A stretch of DNA of 64,000 bases from Bacillota bacterium (GCA_023415055.1 JAEZLZ010000108.1:1-64000); one strand, 5' to 3'; positions 8,081 through 16,836 are shown, counted from the stretch's first letter. Numbers and translations are program-made. Notes: generated from the sequence alone by a model not told the origin.

Positions 8081-9151
8081 ATGCCGTATGACTATAAAGA
8101 AGTTGTACCCTTTCTGCTCCAATGGTATGACTATAATGCAAGAATCCTAGCCTGGCGGGAGAACCCGAAGCCTTATTATGTGTGGGTGTCGGAAATCATG
8201 CTCCAGCAGACCAGGGTGGAGGCAGTGAAGGGATATTTTGATCGATTTATCACAAAATTACCAGATATCCAAAGCCTTGCAGAGGCTGAAGAGGAGAAGC
8301 TACTAAAGCTGTGGGAAGGACTGGGTTATTATAATCGGGTACGCAATCTTCAAAAAGCAGCCATTCTTATCATGGAGAGATATCAGGGAGAGATGCCGGC
8401 AAGTTACGATGAACTGCTGACACTTCCGGGAATTGGAGAGTATACCGCAGGAGCGATTTCCTCCATAGCCTTTGGTATTCCGGTTCCTGCGATCGATGGC
8501 AATGTACTTCGTGTGATGAAACGAATCGCGGGAAGCTTTGATGACATCACTAAGGAGAGTGTAAAGAAGGAGCTTCGCCAGGATCTGATCACGATCATCC
8601 CGAAGGATCGACCGGGAGATTTCAATCAATCCCTGATGGAGCTGGGAGCCATGGTCTGCCTTCCGAATGGAAGGCCTTTGTGCGAACAATGTCCTGTGAT
8701 GCACCTTTGTAAAGCATTCCATGAAGATATCGTTATGCAGCTTCCGGTGAAGCCGGCAAAGAAGGAGCGAAGGAAGGAAGAACGGACTATTCTTCTATTA
8801 GAATATCAAAACCATTATGCGATCCATAAAAGATTATCGAAGGGGCTGTTAGCTGGTCTATGGGAGTTGCCGGGTATTGAAACAAAACTTAAGGAGGATG
8901 AGCTTCGGGATGCTCTCACATCCTGGAACATCGCACCTGAGAAGATTCTGCCACTGGGTGAAGCAAAGCATATATTCTCCCATATCGAATGGAATATGAC
9001 GGGCTATCATGTCACCTTAAAGGTGGATCCCAAAGAGTATACGAATAACAATTCGATTGTATGGGCTACTCCCTCCGAGATGATTGACAGCTATAGCATC
9101 CCCAATGCCTTTTCGGCCTTTACCAAAGAATTCAAACAGAAGAAAATATAG
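8081..9151 (+). CDS. mutY: A/G-specific adenine glycosylase MutY
   Basis: A 356-residue base-excision repair enzyme that removes adenine mispaired with 8-oxoguanine. Residues about 30-210 are the glycosylase core: VSEIMLQQTRVE with catalytic E38, helix-hairpin-helix LPGIGEYTAGAI near 115-126, and IDGNVLR with D139. The iron-sulphur ligands are C193, C201, C204 and C210, so the first spacing is seven residues rather than the six of E. coli MutY. The C-terminal part (IHKRLSKGLLAGLWELPG) is the NUDIX-like 8-oxoG recognition domain. The ATG at 8081 is chosen over an upstream in-frame ATG because AAGGAG precedes it by 7 bases. Confidence 0.93.
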   Translation: MPYDYKEVVPFLLQWYDYNARILAWRENPKPYYVWVSEIMLQQTRVEAVKGYFDRFITKLPDIQSLAEAEEEKLLKLWEGLGYYNRVRNLQKAAILIMERYQGEMPASYDELLTLPGIGEYTAGAISSIAFGIPVPAIDGNVLRVMKRIAGSFDDITKESVKKELRQDLITIIPKDRPGDFNQSLMELGAMVCLPNGRPLCEQCPVMHLCKAFHEDIVMQLPVKPAKKERRKEERTILLLEYQNHYAIHKRLSKGLLAGLWELPGIETKLKEDELRDALTSWNIAPEKILPLGEAKHIFSHIEWNMTGYHVTLKVDPKEYTNNNSIVWATPSEMIDSYSIPNAFSAFTKEFKQKKI

Positions 9152-9237
9152 TTTATTTTGCAAATTATCATTGTAAAATAGGACAAATGTGCTATGATTA
9201 TAAAGGAATTTATTAGACATAAACTGGAGTGTGGAAA

Positions 9238-9801
9238 ATGAAGAAAAGCTTAATTGTTATTATATTATTCACAGCAATGCTAATGACGGGCTGCGGTAAG
9301 CAGTCGCAAATGACAGATTTTATTCCGACACAGGCCCCGAATTCGGAGGATGGTGAGGAAGCCACTACAGAGGTGGTAACCGATGGTGATGCAGGGACCG
9401 ATGGGGAGGTTACAGAAGCAACACCTACACCGAAGCCGCTTCATGTTGGACAGACGACAAAGATGTATGTCAAACTGGATGAATACGATGCAGTACTGAA
9501 TGTAAGAAAAACCCCCTCAAAGGATGGAGAAGTAGTTGGTTTTCTCGTTCACACAGAGAAAATAGATGTGATCGAAATCGTGGACGGCTGGGCAAGCTTT
9601 GCTCAGGGTGGAGAGATTCATTATGTAAGTGCAGAATTTTTAGTAAATGAGCGGCCGGATTACTTGAATCCGCCGACCGCAGCACCTACAAAGACACCTG
9701 CACCTACAAAAGCACCGACGAAAACACCGACCAAATCACCGGACCCGGCTCAGAATGATGCTCCGGCAGATGCTTCGGAGGAAGCCCCCCCGGAAATATA
9801 A
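9238..9801 (+). CDS. Lipoprotein with SH3-like domain and Pro/Thr-rich tail
   Basis: A 187-residue predicted lipoprotein: MKKSLIVIILFTAMLMTGC gives a signal peptide with the lipidated Cys at 19. An acidic Thr/Glu-rich linker follows, then a bacterial SH3-type domain (about residues 75-140; LNVRKTPSKDGEVVGFL and IVDGWASFA), then a tail of PTKTPAPTKAPTKTPTKSP-type repeats that could span or bind the cell wall. An in-frame GTG lies 9 bases upstream; the ATG is preferred as the start of a normal lipoprotein signal. The gene ends inside the 3' end of the convergent lysR-type gene, overlapping it by 52 bases. Confidence 0.82.
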   Translation: MKKSLIVIILFTAMLMTGCGKQSQMTDFIPTQAPNSEDGEEATTEVVTDGDAGTDGEVTEATPTPKPLHVGQTTKMYVKLDEYDAVLNVRKTPSKDGEVVGFLVHTEKIDVIEIVDGWASFAQGGEIHYVSAEFLVNERPDYLNPPTAAPTKTPAPTKAPTKTPTKSPDPAQNDAPADASEEAPPEI

Positions 9802-10667
9802 TTCATAAACTTACGCATGGAATCAGAGAGGAAGGCATTTTTTGAATAGGAAAAGCCAACCTCTCTTTTATTGACCGGGTTTTTTAGTGGAATCTGGACC
9901 AGAGATCCGTCCTCCAATTCTTGTTTCACAAATTCACGTATCACGCAGGCAACACCAAGACTGGTTTTTGCAAATTCGATTAAGAGATCCATGTTACTGA
10001 TTTCCATGATGTGCATGGGCTCAATCGAATTAGATTTAAAATAGCTGTCAATGTGTTTTCTGGAGATATTCTCTTCATCCAGCAGCATAATATTTGCGCT
10101 GGAAAAGATATCATCAGAATTTTCTCGCAGCTTAAGGTTATCCAGGTATGATTTCGTTGCGACAAAGATGTCCTCAATCGGACCGAGGGAATAGAAATGG
10201 AAGGCATCGTTATTCGGCTTTGCAATAAGACCAATATCCAAAGCATTGCTCTCAAGCAGCTTCATCGTATGAGACGAGGACTGATTGTCAATCGTGATCT
10301 TAATATGGGGATGATCCTTAACAAAGCCATTCAGATAGGGAAGAAGGAGATACTTACATAAGGTAGTACTGGCACCGATCCGAAGATGACCAATTCCTAA
10401 GTCATGTACATGTTTGAGGTTGTCTTCGCCGCATTTTAAGGTATCGAAGGCACTCTTGGTATACTCATAGAGAAGCTTGCCATCTTCTGTTAATTTCACT
10501 CCGCGGGAACTGCGAATGAATAACGTGACACCGAGATTGTCTTCCAGACTTTGAATCGATTTGCTGACCGCAGGCTGACTGATGAACAGCTGTTTCGCTG
10601 CTCTTGATATATTTCCGGTTTCCGATACGCAATTAAAGATGTAGTATAAGGATAGATTTTGCTCCAT
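9750..10667 (-). CDS. LysR-family transcriptional regulator divergent from leuB
   Basis: A 305-residue LysR protein. Residues 1-60 form the winged helix-turn-helix (GNISRAAKQLFISQPAVSKS) and the rest the periplasmic-binding-like effector domain. The ATG at 10667 is chosen because AAAGGAG precedes it; a longer in-frame start lacks such a site. The gene is divergent from leuB, which suggests control of the leucine genes (inference). The last about 17 codons, GGASSEASAGASF at the end, are encoded antisense to the lipoprotein tail, so the extreme C-terminus may be a recent read-through extension. Confidence 0.88.
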   Translation of the reverse strand: MEQNLSLYYIFNCVSETGNISRAAKQLFISQPAVSKSIQSLEDNLGVTLFIRSSRGVKLTEDGKLLYEYTKSAFDTLKCGEDNLKHVHDLGIGHLRIGASTTLCKYLLLPYLNGFVKDHPHIKITIDNQSSSHTMKLLESNALDIGLIAKPNNDAFHFYSLGPIEDIFVATKSYLDNLKLRENSDDIFSSANIMLLDEENISRKHIDSYFKSNSIEPMHIMEISNMDLLIEFAKTSLGVACVIREFVKQELEDGSLVQIPLKNPVNKREVGFSYSKNAFLSDSMRKFMNYISGGASSEASAGASF

Positions 10668-10698
10668 TGCAAATGCTCCTTTGCCTATGAAATTGATA

Positions 10699-10765
10699 TA
10701 TAACACTAAGTTATAACTGATATTAATATTATGTATTTTAATTATACCAGATATTATGCTATAAT
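10699..10765 (+). promoter_or_regulatory. Divergent lysR/leuB control region with LysR-type dyad
   Basis: TATAAC-actaa-GTTATA (10699-10715) is a perfect dyad of the T-N11-A kind bound by LysR proteins, 32 bases from the regulator's start. Downstream, TATAAT at 10760-10765 is a consensus -10 for leuB, while the -35 position holds only TTTAAT. A weak -35 next to a LysR dyad is typical of activator-dependent promoters. Confidence 0.55.
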
Positions 10766-10822
10766 AGCAATAGAAAAGTTAAATGCAATTAAAGTAATAT
10801 CAATGATGATAAAATGTTATCT

Positions 10823-10930
10823 GTGTCAAAAGCACCGCAGGTGCTTTCCTGAACGAATGGAGTGCGATGCAAGTTTACTTGCATTAGCATTTCATTCGTT
10901 CAGGAAAATAGGCGAAGCGCCTTTTGATAC
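10823..10930. repeat. 108-bp hairpin element with GTGTCAAAAG/CTTTTGATAC ends
   Basis: The element begins GTGTCAAAAG and ends CTTTTGATAC. Inside, CCTGAACGAATG near 10848-10859 pairs perfectly with CATTCGTTCAGG near 10893-10904, and ATGCAAGT with ACTTGCAT within that. Smaller stems (GCACC..GGTGC and GGCG..CGCC) fill each end. A second element with the same ends and different interior lies at 23831-23949. It could be a MITE-like mobile repeat or a structured leader RNA of leuB; it lies between the putative leuB promoter and the gene. No T-box or known riboswitch motif was recognised. Confidence 0.6.
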
Positions 10931-10995
10931 TTAGAACAATCTATCATAAGTTGAAAGAATGATTGATATACATCAACAGACGGAGGTAGCTCAGG

Positions 10996-12078
10996 ATGAA
11001 TTACAAAATCGCAGTCATTCCCGGAGACGGAATAGGACCGGAGATTATCACAGAAGCAAAGAAAGTACTGGACCGGATAGGAATAAAATTCGGACATAAC
11101 TTTCAATATACGGAGGTACTGATGGGCGGTGTGTCCATCGATGCAACCGGAGTTCCGCTTACAGAGGAAGCACTTGAGACAGCTAAGAATAGCGATAGCG
11201 TTCTGCTGGGAGCTGTCGGAGGTAATGTGGGACAGTCCAACTGGTATAGCCTCCCCCCTCACTTAAGACCGGAAGCAGGACTTCTAGCGATTCGGAAGGG
11301 ATTGAACCTTTTCGCTAATATACGTCCGGCGGTACTGTATGACGAATTAAAGGGAGCCTGCCCACTTAAGGATGAGATCATAGGTGATGGCTTCGACTTT
11401 GTGGTAATGCGTGAGCTCACCGGTGGATTGTATTTTGGTAATCGCCACACCACGGAAGAAAACGGAGTTAGAAAAGCGACCGACACGCTGGTGTATGATG
11501 AGAATGAAATAAAACGAATCGCAAGATGGGCGTTCGAGGTTGCAATGAAACGTGGTAAAAAGGTGTGCAGCGTGGATAAGGCAAATGTACTGGATTCCTC
11601 CAGACTATGGAGGCAGGTAACCAAGGAAGTCGCAAAGGATTATCCGGAGGTAGAACTTACCGATATGCTGGTTGATAATTGTGCTATGCAGCTGGTGAAG
11701 AACCCGAGACAATTTGATGTCATTCTAACGGAAAACATGTTTGGAGATATTCTCTCGGATGAAGCCAGTATGATAACCGGATCGATCGGGATGCTAGCTT
11801 CTGCCAGCTTAGGAGATACAAAGCTGGGATTATATGAGCCCAGCCATGGCTCAGCACCGGATATCGCCGGGCAGAATAAGGCAAATCCGATTGCTACGAT
11901 TCTCTCTGCCGCGATGATGCTTCGTTACTCCTTTGATCTTGAGAAAGAAGCAGACAGTATTGAGGCAGCAGTGAAAGCGGTCCTTGAGAAAGGCTACCGT
12001 ACGGTCGATATTATGTCAGAGGGACAGACTATCGTAGGGACAAAAGAGATGGGAGATTTGATCATTGCACAGATTTAA
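10996..12078 (+). CDS. leuB: 3-isopropylmalate dehydrogenase
   Basis: A 360-residue NAD-dependent oxidative decarboxylase of leucine synthesis, converting 3-isopropylmalate to 2-oxoisocaproate. Family landmarks run along the whole length: IPGDGIGPEI at the N-terminus, VVMRELTGGLYFG near residue 137, SVDKANVLDSSRLWR near 194, DILSDEASMITGSIGML near 253, and EPSHGSAPDIAGQ near 281. GGAGGT lies about 9 bases before the ATG. It heads a probable operon with a GNAT gene, leuC and leuD. No leuA is visible in the window. Confidence 0.96.
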   Translation: MNYKIAVIPGDGIGPEIITEAKKVLDRIGIKFGHNFQYTEVLMGGVSIDATGVPLTEEALETAKNSDSVLLGAVGGNVGQSNWYSLPPHLRPEAGLLAIRKGLNLFANIRPAVLYDELKGACPLKDEIIGDGFDFVVMRELTGGLYFGNRHTTEENGVRKATDTLVYDENEIKRIARWAFEVAMKRGKKVCSVDKANVLDSSRLWRQVTKEVAKDYPEVELTDMLVDNCAMQLVKNPRQFDVILTENMFGDILSDEASMITGSIGMLASASLGDTKLGLYEPSHGSAPDIAGQNKANPIATILSAAMMLRYSFDLEKEADSIEAAVKAVLEKGYRTVDIMSEGQTIVGTKEMGDLIIAQI

Positions 12079-12105
12079 TAAAATAAATAGAAGCAGGAGA
12101 ATGAA

Positions 12106-12540
12106 ATGATAAGCTTAAAACCCGTTGATGAAAAAAACTTTGAAGAAGTTATTCAGTTAAAGGTTACCAAAGACCAGGAGTCCTATGTAGCCAGTAATCT
12201 TTATTCAATAGCTGAGTCAAAAGTACTTCCTGAGTGTATCCCTATGGCAATCTACGAGGAAGAGAAGCCGATTGGTTTTGCTATGTATGCAATGGACCGA
12301 GAAGAAGAGGAATATTGCATCTATCGTCTGATGATTGATGCTAAGCATCAATCCAAGGGATATGGCAGAAAAGCAATGGAAGCACTGATCAAGCATATAA
12401 GTGAGGATAAAGAGCATCATCTTCTTTATATAAGCTTTGAGCCGGAGAATGATCGTGCAAGGGTTTTATATGAGAGCCTCGGTTTTGTGCCGGATGGACG
12501 GATGATTGATAATGAAGTGATATATAAGCTGAACTATTAA
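12106..12540 (+). CDS. GNAT-family N-acetyltransferase
   Basis: A 144-residue single-domain acetyltransferase. The acetyl-CoA-binding motif A is visible as IDAKHQSKGYGRKAMEAL near residues 78-95, and the C-terminal RVLYESLGFV fits motif B. The acceptor substrate cannot be inferred; an amine, polyamine or antibiotic is possible. It lies between leuB and leuC with short gaps (27 and 13 bases), so it is likely co-transcribed with the leucine genes, but no role in leucine synthesis is known. Confidence 0.85.
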   Translation: MISLKPVDEKNFEEVIQLKVTKDQESYVASNLYSIAESKVLPECIPMAIYEEEKPIGFAMYAMDREEEEYCIYRLMIDAKHQSKGYGRKAMEALIKHISEDKEHHLLYISFEPENDRARVLYESLGFVPDGRMIDNEVIYKLNY

Positions 12541-12553
12541 GGAGGATATTTCT

Positions 12554-13819
12554 ATGGGTATGACGATGACGCAGAAGATATTAGCGGCTCATGCGGGACT
12601 GGCACAGGTATCTGCAGGACAATTGATTGAAGCAGATCTGGATCTGGTTCTTGGTAATGATGTTACTGCTCCCGTAGCCATTCATGAGATGGAGAAGATG
12701 ACAATAAAGAAGGTCTTTGATAAGGATAAGATCGCACTAGTTCCGGATCATTTTACGCCGAATAAGGATATTAAGTCAGCTGAGCATTGCAAATGTGTTC
12801 GTGATTTTGCTATGGCACAAGAGATAACGAATTATTTTGAAATCGGTGAGATGGGAATCGAACATGCTCTTCTTCCGGAGAAAGGTCTTGTCGTAGCCGG
12901 AGATGCTGTGATCGGAGCAGATTCCCATACCTGTACCTATGGAGCGCTCGGAGCATTTTCCACCGGAGTGGGAAGTACGGATATGGCAGCAGGTATGGCT
13001 ACCGGAAAGGCTTGGTTTAAGGTACCTTCGGCAATCAAGTTTGTATTGAAGGGCACACCCGCTAAGTGGGTTAGCGGTAAGGATATCATTCTACATATTA
13101 TCGGTATGATTGGCGTGGACGGAGCTCTTTATCGTTCCATAGAGTTTGTAGGAGACGGGATAAAAAACCTTACGATGGATGATCGGTTTACGATGGCAAA
13201 TATGGCAATTGAGGCAGGAGCAAAGAATGGAATCTTCCCGGTAGATGAGCTTGCCGTAGAATATATGAAAGAGCATTCGACAAAGGAATATGAGATTTAC
13301 GAAGCAGATTCGGATGCAGAGTACGATGAGGTCTATGAAATTGACTTAGCAATGCTTAAGCCAACAGTTGCCTTCCCTCATCTTCCGGAAAATACCCGCA
13401 CCATTGACGAGGTTGGTGAGGTGAAGATTGATCAGGTAGTGATCGGCTCCTGTACCAACGGAAGAATCGACGATTTAAGAATTGCTGCAAAGATTCTGGA
13501 AGGCAGAAAGGTAGCAAAGGGTATGAGAGTTATTGTGTTCCCGGCGACTCAGGCAATCTATCTTAAGGCGATGGAGGAAGGTTTGTTAGCAACTTTTATC
13601 AAAGCAGGGGCAGTTGTCAGTACACCAACCTGCGGGCCTTGTCTCGGTGGTCATATGGGGATCCTGGCGGCAGGAGAACGTGCGATTGCGACAACAAATC
13701 GTAATTTCGTAGGGCGCATGGGACATGTGGAATCTGAAGTATATCTGGCAAGTCCTGCAGTAGCTGCGGCAAGTGCAGTAACCGGTAAGATCTCCGGTCC
13801 TGAGGAACTTGGATTATAA
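12554..13819 (+). CDS. leuC: 3-isopropylmalate dehydratase large subunit
   Basis: A 421-residue aconitase-family subunit that isomerises 2-isopropylmalate to 3-isopropylmalate with LeuD. The [4Fe-4S] ligands are C300 (GSCTNGR), C360 and C363 (CGPCLGG). GADSHTCTYGALGAF near 121-135 is a family signature. The length of about 420 residues fits the shorter LeuC2-type subfamily rather than the about 465-residue E. coli type. AAGGAGG precedes the ATG by 7 bases. Confidence 0.95.
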   Translation: MGMTMTQKILAAHAGLAQVSAGQLIEADLDLVLGNDVTAPVAIHEMEKMTIKKVFDKDKIALVPDHFTPNKDIKSAEHCKCVRDFAMAQEITNYFEIGEMGIEHALLPEKGLVVAGDAVIGADSHTCTYGALGAFSTGVGSTDMAAGMATGKAWFKVPSAIKFVLKGTPAKWVSGKDIILHIIGMIGVDGALYRSIEFVGDGIKNLTMDDRFTMANMAIEAGAKNGIFPVDELAVEYMKEHSTKEYEIYEADSDAEYDEVYEIDLAMLKPTVAFPHLPENTRTIDEVGEVKIDQVVIGSCTNGRIDDLRIAAKILEGRKVAKGMRVIVFPATQAIYLKAMEEGLLATFIKAGAVVSTPTCGPCLGGHMGILAAGERAIATTNRNFVGRMGHVESEVYLASPAVAAASAVTGKISGPEELGL

Positions 13820-13862
13820 GAATAAATGTGCCTGTGATGAGGCAGATGGAGGTAAATTTTCT

Positions 13863-14351
13863 ATGAAGGCTTTTGGAACCGTTCACAAATATGGCGATAA
13901 TGTCGATACAGACGTAATTATTCCCGCTCGTTATCTAAACTCCTCCGATCCGAAGGAGCTGGCTGCAAAATGTATGATTGATATTGATAAAGACTTTGTA
14001 AACCGAGTAAAATCCGGCGATATCATGGTTGCTAATAAGAACTTTGGCTGCGGCTCTTCGAGAGAGCATGCACCGATCGCCATTAAAGCATCCGGAATCA
14101 GCTGTGTCATAGCAGAGACCTTTGCAAGAATTTTCTATCGCAATGCGATCAATATTGGACTCCCGATCATTGAATGTCCTCAGGCAGCAAAGGAAATTGA
14201 AGCTGGAGATCAGGTAGAGATTGATTTTGACAACGGTATCATCTATGACAGAACCAGTGGAACTCAGTATCAGGGGCAGGCCTTTCCGGAATTTATGCAG
14301 AGAATCATAAAGTCTGAGGGCTTGATCAACTACATTAACGAAAATAAGTAA
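13863..14351 (+). CDS. leuD: 3-isopropylmalate dehydratase small subunit
   Basis: A 162-residue swivelling-domain subunit paired with LeuC. DNVDTDVIIPARYLN at the N-terminus, FGCGSSREHAPIA near residue 60 and ARIFYRNAINIGLP near 85 are the family landmarks. The ATG at 13863 is chosen because GGAGGT lies 9 bases upstream and the family starts here; an in-frame TTG at 13809 would overlap leuC and add unrelated residues. It is the last recognised leucine gene of this operon. Confidence 0.94.
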   Translation: MKAFGTVHKYGDNVDTDVIIPARYLNSSDPKELAAKCMIDIDKDFVNRVKSGDIMVANKNFGCGSSREHAPIAIKASGISCVIAETFARIFYRNAINIGLPIIECPQAAKEIEAGDQVEIDFDNGIIYDRTSGTQYQGQAFPEFMQRIIKSEGLINYINENK

Positions 14352-14425
14352 ACATCGGGAAGGAACATCGAACAGGCCAACATCATACTCTGAATTAGAA
14401 CTTCTTATAGGTGATGGTATTTTCT

Positions 14426-15235
14426 ATGAATGGTACAATTCGATATACAATCAGGCCTTATGATACAATTTGGATGCTTGCTCAGGTATTTAATACTACC
14501 GTGGATTCTATCATGGATTTGAACCCAGGGATTGAACCACGTAACCTTATGATTGGGCAGGTCATTACCATTCGGCCTGGATATCAGAGTTATCCATCCT
14601 ATTCGAATACATCTGGTAATAATTCTTCTATGAATCATAGTGGAATGCAAGATGATATGATGGATGATGACGAGATGGATGGCGATATGATGGATGATGA
14701 TATGAGTGGAAACATGGCCGATCTTGTGAATTATTTCCGCTTGTTATGGGAACAGCACGTAGAGTGGACGAGAATGGCAGTTATGGCACTTGTACACGAG
14801 TTGCCGGAGACGGATATGATTGTACAGAGACTGCTTCGAAATGCTACGGATTTTGCGAATGCGCTGGCACCTTTTTATGGAGAAGATGCAGCCAGAGAAT
14901 TCAATCGACTGTTTACAGAGCACATAAATATTGCAGCAGAACTGGTAAAAGCAGCTATGGCAGGGGATAATAATGCTGTGACCGATGCAGATCGAAGGTG
15001 GCATGAGAATGCAGATCAACTGGCAGCATTCTTAAATAGAGTGAATCCTTATTGGCGTGATGATGATTGGAGTGCAATGCTCTACGAGCATCTCGATCTT
15101 CTCGGTACAAATGTAGAGAATATGATTGCCAAGAATTATGAAGAAAGCATCAACGGCTATGACGAGATAGAACAACAGGCACTTGAGATGGCCGATATGA
15201 TGGCGGAAGGCTTAATGATGCAATTCCCGGGGTAA
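14426..15235 (+). CDS. LysM-domain protein with Met/Asp-rich linker and His/Glu helical bundle
   Basis: A 269-residue protein. The N-terminal about 50 residues are a LysM domain (YTIRPYDTIWMLAQVF to GQVITIRPG), with no signal peptide. A low-complexity linker rich in Met and Asp (MQDDMMDDDEMDGDMMDDD) follows at about residues 72-95. The last about 160 residues look all-helical, and each predicted helix carries His or Glu/His pairs (EQHVEW, TEHINI, WHENAD, YEHLDL), as in metal-binding four-helix bundles of the hemerythrin or ferritin kind. The function is not known to me. Starts at 14411 (GTG) or 14414 are possible; AGGTG about 12 bases before 14426 decides it only weakly. Confidence 0.7.
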   Translation: MNGTIRYTIRPYDTIWMLAQVFNTTVDSIMDLNPGIEPRNLMIGQVITIRPGYQSYPSYSNTSGNNSSMNHSGMQDDMMDDDEMDGDMMDDDMSGNMADLVNYFRLLWEQHVEWTRMAVMALVHELPETDMIVQRLLRNATDFANALAPFYGEDAAREFNRLFTEHINIAAELVKAAMAGDNNAVTDADRRWHENADQLAAFLNRVNPYWRDDDWSAMLYEHLDLLGTNVENMIAKNYEESINGYDEIEQQALEMADMMAEGLMMQFPG

Positions 15236-15379
15236 ATTGCAAATAAACCCAAAAAAATTTAACTAATCTACTTGACGCTAAACTGTTATAAATTAAAAAT
15301 AAAAAATGAATGATTTAGAATTCCTCTGCAAACAATAATATCGTAATCATTATGAAGCTAATTGTTTGGAGGAATAACT

Positions 15380-15565
15380 ATGTCAGTAAGAAAAATGGAT
15401 AAACCGAATGAAGGAATAAGATGCGTTGTGAATACCTGCGAGTATTATATGAACGGAGATCACTGTGCTGCGGAGCAGATTAATGTGGAACCGAGAAATG
15501 CCAAAGAATCCGATGAGACGGATTGCTCTACCTTCGCACCGAAGGATAAGACATTCTGGAAATAA
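15380..15565 (+). CDS. Small Cys-rich DUF1540-type protein
   Basis: A 61-residue protein with four cysteines (C15, C20, C29, C49) in the arrangement CVVNTCEYY...CAAEQINV...DCSTF, typical of DUF1540 proteins of spore-forming and gut Firmicutes. It probably binds a metal ion; no function has been established. TTGGAGG precedes the ATG by 8 bases, and the shared terminator at 15609-15672 follows. Confidence 0.8.
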   Translation: MSVRKMDKPNEGIRCVVNTCEYYMNGDHCAAEQINVEPRNAKESDETDCSTFAPKDKTFWK

Positions 15566-15608
15566 GCAATTTTGTAATACTTCTGCGCAATTGATATGAA
15601 ATCAAAAA

Positions 15609-15672
15609 GAAGGATCACGCTATTCCCTTTCACAGATTACTTCATCTGTCTATGGGAGGTTCGTGATCCTTC
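15609..15672. terminator. Bidirectional terminator between convergent genes
   Basis: AAGGATCACG (15610-15619) pairs with CGTGATCCTT (15662-15671), with a second stem (ACAGAT/ATCTGT) inside the loop. The outer stem is flanked by A- and T-rich runs on both sides, serving the DUF1540 gene on one strand and the AI-2E family gene on the other. Confidence 0.7.
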
Positions 15673-15716
15673 GTATTATTCTCGATAATAAAATGTGGAC
15701 ACCCAGTAGGTGCTCT

Positions 15717-16784
15717 TTATTGCTTTTTATATAAATGGATGGTTCCATCTTCGTTTAACTTAACGATTATGGTTGCAATGATCGGTAAAATTAATAATCC
15801 CAGAACACCCATCAGCTGTGCGCCAACATACATAAGGATCAGTGTTAATATCGGATGTAGACCGATCTGCTGTCCGACAATTCTAGGTTCAATCGTCTGA
15901 CGGACCGCGGTAATGATGACATAAAGCAACAGCATTCCGATACCGATTTTCGTATTACCGATGACTAGAGAGATGATAGCCCAGGGAAGAAGTACAGCGC
16001 CGGTTCCTAAAATAGGCATTACATCAATGATGGCGATTAATACGCCGAAAAGAAAGGGATTTGGAATTCCGAGAATCCAGAGACCGATGGATAATTCCAA
16101 AAAAGTAATAGAAATAATTGCAGAGTAAGCACGGATGAATTTGCCAAGGGTCCCGATACCGTTATCTTTCAGCTTCAATATCATTTCTTTGCGTTCTCCC
16201 TTAAACTGTGCAAGGATAAACCGTGTGATACGGTAATAGTCTATGGTGAAGAAGAAGGAAGAGACGATAGTAAAGATGAAGTTAATTAATAAAGTCGGTA
16301 AGGAAGCGGCTATCCGTGCGATGGTTGTAACTACTGCGGTGGATGCATTTGACAGGAAGGAGAAGATGGATTGGTTGATATTATCTAGGAATTCCTGCAG
16401 ATAATCCTCGATTCCCGGAAAATGGATTATCGCATTGTCGATTACCTCTTGCACTGCCGGGAGTACTGTATTTTCATATAGATCAGGCAAACCATAGAAC
16501 AGGTTGCTCAAGAAGGTAAATACCTTAAAGCCGATCATACTGGCTAAGAAACCGAGTGCTCCATAGAAGAGCAACAAAAGAAAAATCGAAATGATGACTC
16601 GGTTGATCCTTGTCTTCCTCTGGATAAAGTCAATGGGCTTACGGGAAACCACCGCGATGATCACACCGATGACAAAGGGCATCAATAACGGTAATAGATA
16701 CTTAATACCCACATATACTAATCCCAAGAGAATGATGATGTAGATAACACGTATGATAAATGCCAGTTGTTTGTCGCGATTCAT
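15717..16784 (-). CDS. AI-2E transporter family (YtvI/PerM-like) membrane protein
   Basis: A 355-residue protein with about eight hydrophobic segments: two near the N-terminus, a loop region around residues 85-150, then a dense C-terminal block. The C-terminal part contains GVLIAIIDVMPILGTGAVLLPWA and RQTIEPRIVGQQIGLHPILT, both typical of the AI-2E/PerM family. The substrate is unknown; relatives include sodium/proton antiporters and the TqsA exporter, and YtvI of Bacillus is sporulation-linked. It is downstream of the pit/PhoU-like pair on the same strand. Confidence 0.88.
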   Translation of the reverse strand: MNRDKQLAFIIRVIYIIILLGLVYVGIKYLLPLLMPFVIGVIIAVVSRKPIDFIQRKTRINRVIISIFLLLLFYGALGFLASMIGFKVFTFLSNLFYGLPDLYENTVLPAVQEVIDNAIIHFPGIEDYLQEFLDNINQSIFSFLSNASTAVVTTIARIAASLPTLLINFIFTIVSSFFFTIDYYRITRFILAQFKGERKEMILKLKDNGIGTLGKFIRAYSAIISITFLELSIGLWILGIPNPFLFGVLIAIIDVMPILGTGAVLLPWAIISLVIGNTKIGIGMLLLYVIITAVRQTIEPRIVGQQIGLHPILTLILMYVGAQLMGVLGLLILPIIATIIVKLNEDGTIHLYKKQ

Positions 16785-16836
16785 ACCGTACCATGCCCTT
16801 CTTAGTTTTAATTATAACAAAAGCTTATCTTATTAA

